From Notospermus geniculatus (Eukaryota; Nemertea; Pilidiophora; Heteronemertea; Lineidae): 64,000 bases of DNA. The notes under the pieces were generated by a model. That model searched no databases and had not been told where the DNA came from. It saw only the letters and a program-made list of their open reading frames with translations. The stretch is from the NCBI GenBank assembly GCA_002633025.1, contig NMRB01000192.1, positions 114,816-178,815 of the forward strand. The letters are read 5' to 3'. Both the position numbers and the translations under genes were made by a program. The stretch's first letter is position 1; each line of letters starts with the position of its first letter. Below, one piece after another: positions 57,846 through 64,000 of this stretch.

Positions 57846-59079
57846 ACGATATCGTGGCGTGTCGTCATGAAGTCGAAATTGGAGTTTGGCTCAGATGTTT
57901 TCTCGCACAAAATAGAATTATCGTTGTTGCTAACAGACAGGGCCTGACAAGCTGGACACTTTAGCAAGTAACTAGGCCTAGCAAGTTTTTACGAATATGG
58001 GTTCTTGTTTTCACGTGTTCTGTGTTCACTATCGGCCTGACAAAGCATTTGCTATACCCTGAAGGTTACGGGGGCTTTGTGAATAAGGTCCCTGGATTTC
58101 AGCCATGGGAATATAGGCAATAACCGAAGGACTAAAGTGGCCAGAAAACCCAATCAGATCTGAGTTTTATCTGCTGTAATTCTGTCATTGTCTGACAACA
58201 TTGTTTTTGAGACACCCCGAGATGTAACACCCGTCTATCCCATTCACCGCTCTGCACACATTGCACACACGACCGACATCGGCCACCATTGATCGCCGAC
58301 TGTAAAAATGTCACCATTGGCCATTGATTGGTGAAATCACCGGCTCTTTTAACGGTATAGGTGTGAACATATTGATCGCTAGCACCAACCAATTATGATT
58401 TTCGTTCTTCTTTCAGAAGCTCACAAACTCCGAGAGACAATGATGCTTCTGCATTGTTTCTTTTATATTTTGTGAGCATTTTGCTGCTTTGGGTGAGATA
58501 ATGGTATTATGGAAGACAATAGGTCGTCGGCGGACATTTTTTTTTCTACGCCGAGACGCGTCTCATTATTTCTGCAGATATGTGCAATCAGCAACACTTC
58601 AGATGGACTGGTCACGCGCCGCTGTGATGTGTCGTGATTTTTTTTATTTGCGTGTGGAACAATGTGAAATGTACATATATTAAGCCTATTGGGCGTACTG
58701 ATGATTACAAAGCTGCAGAGAGCGAAATTTTCAAAAGGGCTAGGCCCAGGTACCAACATGTCGCCCTTGTGATATATCTGAAGGCTTCTCTGTGAATCGC
58801 AAGTAGGCCCTTGTCTCTGAACACGTGCCCAGTGGTTCATATACATAACAAGTAGACCTAGATGCAGCGCAGGGTATCGGTGTGTCGACATGGAAACAGC
58901 TTAATGTGCGAGAATTACGATAGGACGTCCTCGTGATATCTGAAGCAGTTCTTTTGAATCTCACTACCAAAATTTGGCATTTACGGTGAATTCCAAGCTG
59001 GGGTACACCAGATGACAAAGATGATGTTTTCGAAAATTAATAAATTCATTTTCTCGTTGGAAAATACGTCCCGATCTCC
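57846..59079. other. Unique sequence, nothing recognised
   Basis: No repeat was recognised. A 142-codon ATG frame on the minus strand (58891-58463) shows no domain I know and falls within chance length for this window. Confidence 0.35.
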
Positions 59080-59415
59080 GAAAACCACACACTCGGCCAT
59101 GTCGGCCGCTACGCTACATCTCATCCAATAACGAGAATGGGGGCTGCCCGGTTGAATGGATTGCGTGCATTGCATGTCACCGGGGCTGCCTGGCGGACCG
59201 AATACCCAGCAAGACCTCCTGACCTGTTCTCTCCGGTCGAGGTAGTCAACGCCCAGGCAATTAGAGGCCATCCCGAGCGTGAATTTCTCCCAATTGTGTC
59301 GATGCAAATGATAGAAAGAAATGGATCATTACTGACAAAGGGAAGCGTTCCACATTTTGTACAAACCCGCCTGTGTGTAGCAGCTGCACTCCGCCAGGGA
59401 CACCAAGTATAAGGC
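59080..59415. promoter_or_regulatory. Candidate conserved block with octamer site
   Basis: This is a GC-richer island in AT-rich surroundings. It contains an exact POU octamer ATGCAAAT (59302-59309) and a CAATTAGA homeodomain-like word near 59258. Overlapping frames are open on both strands (plus ATG at 59137, 91 codons), which reflects low stop density rather than clear coding. It could be an enhancer or an unrecognised exon. Confidence 0.2.
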
Positions 59416-61081
59416 AAAGCGGGGCAAATAAATTCAAATTCCTATCAAAAATTGCGAAGTGAATGGTGATATAGGGAATGTTTTCGTCAAGGCAAGATTC
59501 ATCCTGAATTTAACATAAAAATGAAAACAAACCATGAGAGTGGATGTGTGTATATCATGCACTATGCATGCCGCGTACAAAGTATGGAAGCAATGCGATG
59601 ATTGTCTGAGACTAACTTGAGATGGATACTAGTAATTGAATTTCAGTTATCATGATTTGACGTGGCGATTTGAGATGTTGGCATATTGTCAGTCATTTGA
59701 GATCAGGGGTGTTCGTCCAATTGATTTGTAGGCCAATGTATGTTAAAAATGCCTTCGTCGTATATTTTAGCTGAGGTAAACTTTGAATTAAAGTTCTTCA
59801 TTTTATGCCGTATTTTAATTTTCAAATATCTTCTGTTTTTAGATGGCCGATCGAAGTTTTCCCTACCTTTGGATGAAGATGGCCAAAAATTTCATCGACC
59901 AGAAATACGTTTGCTGTAGAGCTGAATAAATGGTGAGTAGAGAATGGTAGGTAAATGATAACTAAGAATCTCCCGCGTTCATTAAACCATGGGAGTAAGA
60001 TTAAACTGATCAATCAGACCTTCTCACTAGAAACGCGCTAGGATGCCTTAAACTGGATGCCTTAAACTGGATTACCGACAAAGCAGTTTCTTTCCTGTTT
60101 TCCAAGATGTTTCCAGGGGTACCACCAGGGTTCACAACTTCTTCCGATTACCCCTTTTCCTCAGCAACAGAAAAAGGGTCTACCTGCTGTCGCCCTTATC
60201 TGTGCATCACCGGTAGCGGTAAGGCTCACATCAGGAGGCCATTAGGCCCTCATTTTGTTTTGGTTGTTGAGGCCACTTCCCGCAAATTACCGCATGTGGA
60301 TTAAGAGGGGTGTAGTGTTACTTTCGATAGCTCTTGAGGGGGACGTAGATAAATTTCGCACACTCAAAGAAGGGACAGATAATGTTCTTACGCCCAATCT
60401 TCGTGATTTTAATTTTTCGGGCTGTGAGCACCCCGTGTGAATGTATTTAATGCATTTCGATGCAGCCATAAGTATAGGCCTAAGCCTATACCTAAAGTAT
60501 ACATTCCGTGTGACTGATGTACCTCAGAGTTCGGGACCATCTACCTGAACTTTTGCACATCGTTGAATCTAACATGTTGGAAAACGACCGAAAAATTTGT
60601 AAGAGATCTGGCCAATGTGTTGGTAGCTTTTCACCATTTCTATTGGCATCCTAGATCTTTACAAACTCAGGGCACAATCGCAATACACAGGTACTTGTAA
60701 AGCAGATCAGACATCATTCATCATCTACAATGAAGAAGTCTTGTTCAGTTTAAAACCGTTTTTGAGATCTTCATTTTAGATCGCGAGTGTACCTAACCAC
60801 CTTCTCAAGTTGTTCAGAGAATGAAAAAGATGGCTACAATCTTGTTACCAATGCGTGAAGTTCGCTGGCCCAGGCCTGCCTGTCGGTGCACTGTTCCCAA
60901 TTTAGGGACTTTTAACTACGTATATGTTGGGCTATTAACTTTTGCTGTCCTATTGACAAACAGAACCAAATATAAAATATAGAATAAAAATCTACCACCA
61001 TTAAAAAATCTTCTGTCAACTATGATTTTATAAATATTGTTAGACCTGTGTTCAGAATTTGAGTGATACAAATGGGGCCCT
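59416..61081. other. Unique sequence, nothing recognised
   Basis: AT-rich intron-like DNA. I see no gene, tandem repeat or paired inverted repeat in it. Confidence 0.4.
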
Positions 61082-61179
61082 GGCCCCATATTCATCAACA
61101 AGGTGCGATACTTATCTTTTGTGTTGAACAAAGGATAAGTGTCACACTTAGACTTAAGTAGTTTTATGAATATGGGCCC
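61082..61179. mobile_element. Foldback MITE of the GGCCCATATTCAT type
   Basis: The ends read GGCCCCATATTCATCA and, inverted, GGGCCCATATTCATAAA. The inside pairs loosely around gtgtcacacttagacttaag. It belongs to the same loose group as 23848-23972 and 34595-34707. Confidence 0.75.
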
Positions 61180-62321
61180 TGAAGAAAATTCCAATATCCA
61201 TTCGACGTCACGATGTCCCATCCTTCGAGCAGGGTGTATAAGACGTGGGCTATGTGGATTTCTGGCCCTAGCTGAGGGTAACCAAAGCCATTAGATGCAA
61301 TGGGCCATGATAACAAGAAAAATGCCGTCTGCCATTTCCTGATCGTCTGCTGCCAATAAAGTGTGCAATCAGCAGATGGCTACAGAGGTGGAAAATTGAG
61401 ATGGTAAACTATCATAAATTGGAATCGATGAGTAAGAAAAGTGATGAGATACTCATGGTCTATCGCAGGTATGAATTGGATGTTTGAAGCGACTTAAAAG
61501 ATAGGCCTACTTGGTGTGTAGAAAACCCGAACCCGATAGGGATGACTGGAACGGTGAGAATCACTCAAGTAGGACGATTGAATATTTCTATCAGTTGCCT
61601 GTTAAATCTGCCCCCAAATTTCTTAAAATGATACCCTATTCTTAAAAATTAAAACATTTCTCTACTGAAAGTTCGGATGTACATAATACAGTTTAGGGCC
61701 TACTAGTTCAGATGGCCTACGAGAACCCGTGTTTCGAAGAAATTTCCCAAGTTTTTCATGGGCCGTTCACTTCCATGGTTGATGTGGTTGACAGGGCCTT
61801 GGCATCAATGCCTCCTCAGATCTCCCAACTTGAATCCTAGCAACCCGACTTCAAATCACTGATAAAAACCATCTGCCAAATCAACTGAGATCAGGTTTGC
61901 CTACACCATCAATCCCTCCATCTTGTTACGTAATGTTCGAATCGTTGCTATCAGCAATCGATCACTAAACAACCTGCGAGGTAGGTGAACTCACAACTGA
62001 ATAAGCCTTAATCTGCACTTCACCCTAGGACCATATTCCCCTGCCCTATTGCCAAGTGACCAATATGTTAGAATCATCAAAAATAACATTATTGCTGACA
62101 GGAATAATAAACTATCCATAAACCAATGGCGCATGAACGATGAAATAAAGATCCATGATTTTAGGGTTGAATTATCTCAAGAATATTACGTTTTATATGC
62201 TGTTTACATAAAGTTTTCGGTATGTCAGGCTTGCGTAGCAATAAGGCACGTAAGGAGATATTCACATTCTTATTCCAATGGCTAATCCTGCCTTCACCTT
62301 CCTATCCTTGTCTTAGAGAAA

Positions 62322-62344
62322 CTATCGTCTCTACGAGACGATAG
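62322..62344. other. Perfect 10-bp hairpin
   Basis: CTATCGTCTC, a 3-base loop (TAC), then GAGACGATAG. It stands alone in unique sequence, with no T-run and no associated gene. The function is unknown. Confidence 0.6.
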
Positions 62345-62430
62345 CTCTGGTCCTGCTGCTGTGCAACAGCTATCATTATCCTGACATTCAATTCAGTAAT
62401 AAATACATAACTGCAAATAAGCAAACTTAA

Positions 62431-62612
62431 AACGACTTTATAATAAGTAAACTTAACTGGACATTTTGCCGGACATATCCTTAAAATGACTTTATAATAA
62501 GTAAACTTAACTGGACATTTTGCCAGACATATCCTTAAAATGACTTTATAATAAGTAAACTTAACTTAACTGGACATTTTGCCAGACGTATCCTTAAAAT
62601 GACTTTATCATC
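62431..62612. repeat. 54-bp tandem repeat, three copies plus start of a fourth
   Basis: Unit starts (aaYgactttataataag) lie at 62431, 62485, 62539 and 62598. The third unit is 59 bp because of a 5-base slip (taact). The copies are nearly identical, which suggests a young array. Confidence 0.9.
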
Positions 62613-62885
62613 ATGAAATCAACAACGGTAACAAAAAGTTTGAAAGTGAGATTTTCGACTTTTTCAATTTGCCTTCAATGCCATTGCACCGTCGCTGGGC
62701 AGAAAACGCGCTTTTACGGCGTATTGATCAGTTTAGGCTGTAACTCCCCGGCGTCTAAAACCCGTTCGTTTCATATCGTTCCCTCAGGTGCGTTACAAAT
62801 CAACAGTAAATGATCATGGAAATGTTCTATCGATTGGTTATTAATCGCATAACGAGACGATGATGATTATGATTAACCACGACAA
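62613..62885. promoter_or_regulatory. Candidate cis-regulatory block
   Basis: Unique sequence with closely spaced ttaat, tgatta and attgatcag words (homeodomain- and Meis/Pbx-like) and CpG-containing stretches. It lies next to a young tandem array but shares nothing with it. The call rests on motif density only. Confidence 0.2.
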
Positions 62886-64000
62886 TCGAAAGATGAACTG
62901 ATGTGGGATGTTTTTTGAGTGTTTTAGAGGGGGAAAGGTCGGCATCATCGGGAGTCCGTTTTTCCTACAGATAGAAATATCGAACCAAACCAGACAGTTA
63001 TTCAGTACACCGGACCTATGGAAGTAGGCCGTCGTCGTAGATCTGCAAGGACGACAGCCTACGCCCAACAGCGAGATGACCCGTCACCGAGACAACCCGC
63101 TTCCTTGCAGAATCTTCGGATACAGCGCGTTGCTGTCATGACACACTGAGTCGGGAATCGTGCAGGCAAATTCGCCCGTCGTTACATGATTTGCAACCCT
63201 GTAAAGTCCTCTTATCAACATGTGGAGCGAGTCTGAACTATCAGCACGATACGGTCACCAGTAATCAAGGGAGTGTCACGTAGATCGTCAGCTCACGAGA
63301 TACGTCATGCCCCATTGCAGGAGGACACAACAGGTAAATTTTTGGTCCTGCTTCCTGCAGTGGCGGTGCCATTCTCGTGAAGGACCTCTGTCATTTCCGT
63401 ATTCTCACAGTTTAAAAACCCGTACTTTAATGTACTTGGCTAATACCATTGAAGTAGGGACGTCGCAGCCACCTAACGGCACCTCGTGAAATCATGGCCG
63501 CATGATACAATGATGTAATGATGTTGTGGCATATGTTATCATCCGTGTTGAAAAACGTGTCATAATGTGAAAACAGGCACGAGGATCCGGAAATAGAAAT
63601 TTCCCCCTACGTTGTCCAAGTGGGTCGACCTCATCAGAATCTCTGGAGGTGGTATATCGCTCTCATACTAATTTGCTGATCACAATATTTTTATCGTCAT
63701 GTGAATCGTTGCCACCAACAGTGGTGGGGAGGTCGTTATGTCACCACGTTCAGTTACGTAAGCATTTCTTGTTTTGCAATCATTCAGATTTTCGAATATT
63801 TTCCAATAAATGATACATGTAAGTCTTACTCGATGAATATAACATGCCAGGTATCAAGAAGTTTCCTTGCCGTTTTAGTACGTTTCTTGGTAAGAACGTT
63901 GTTGAAGGTAGCCAATGGTAAATCTATACGTGAGTGTGTCTGTTTGTTGAACTTTTCACTCGTATGCCTACAAAATTTCATCATGTTTGATAATTAAATG
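62886..64000. other. Unique sequence to the window edge
   Basis: No gene or repeat was recognised. A 98-codon plus-strand frame (63701-63997) nearly reaches the edge and has a hydrophobic segment. It is not supported by any other signal. Confidence 0.35.

Larger units (their letters stand above)
49913..64000 (-). other. zic: Zic intron and/or upstream sequence, no recognisable coding exon
   Basis: Everything right of the terminal exon lies on the 5' side of Zic. I found no minus-strand frame resembling Zic fingers 1-3, so the preceding exon is probably beyond 64000 and the intron would exceed 14 kb (about 12.7 kb if the 50.8-53.5 kb duplication is collapsed). A short first-part exon could have been missed. 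The stretch holds a tandem repeat, a haplotype-like duplication, two MITEs, a promoter-like cluster and several unique blocks, listed separately. Confidence 0.55.

Overview
This is a window of animal nuclear genome, not bacterial or viral. It is AT-rich and sparse in genes. It is full of short inverted-repeat (foldback) elements, minisatellites and ACATGTA/TAGGCCTA-type simple motifs. It contains one coding segment I can name with confidence: the last exon of a Zic-family C2H2 zinc-finger gene on the minus strand (49425-49912), with an intron at its upstream side. A C-x4-C fifth finger, a conserved EWYVCQ tail motif and the MITE flavour suggest a marine invertebrate deuterostome (echinoderm or hemichordate). 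That placement is inference. Apart from this exon, the open frames (clean ones reach about 148 codons) are roughly what chance gives in 64 kb of such sequence, and I treat most as noise.

Layout. 1-8.8 kb: unique sequence with two foldbacks, a 40-bp and a 49-bp tandem repeat, and a conserved-looking AT/homeobox-site-rich stretch near 5.4-6.0 kb. 8.87-12.72 kb: two diverged copies of one ~1.5-kb segment on either side of a 727-N gap. 12.7-27.5 kb: mostly unique DNA with several MITEs, a 114-bp tandem repeat open in both directions, and regulatory-looking stretches. 27.5-28.2 kb: a purine-rich minisatellite. 31.4-36.3 kb: nested repeats, including a 637-bp TTAA-flanked element with 124-bp arms that carries two divergent tRNA-like Pol III units. 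37.6-43.6 kb: a cluster of foldbacks. 44.3-47.1 kb: tandem repeats and a TTAA MITE. 47.2-49.9 kb: probable Zic 3' UTR and terminal exon, with a cluster of TCTCGCGAGA-type elements just downstream of the stop codon. 49.9-64 kb: probably intron or upstream sequence of Zic, with a second duplication (50.8-53.5 kb) joined at a single N, one promoter-like cluster at 57.8 kb and several candidate enhancers.

How it fits together. The window looks like the downstream flank and large intron of one developmental regulator, in the gene-poor setting usual for such loci. Both duplications end or begin exactly at assembly gaps (the N run, and the lone n at 52156). They are best explained as unmerged haplotypes at contig ends in a highly heterozygous genome. 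The left pair also captures a MITE present in one haplotype and absent in the other.

Limits. No search or folding program was run. Alignments, repeat boundaries and motif calls were made by eye and may be off by a few bases.
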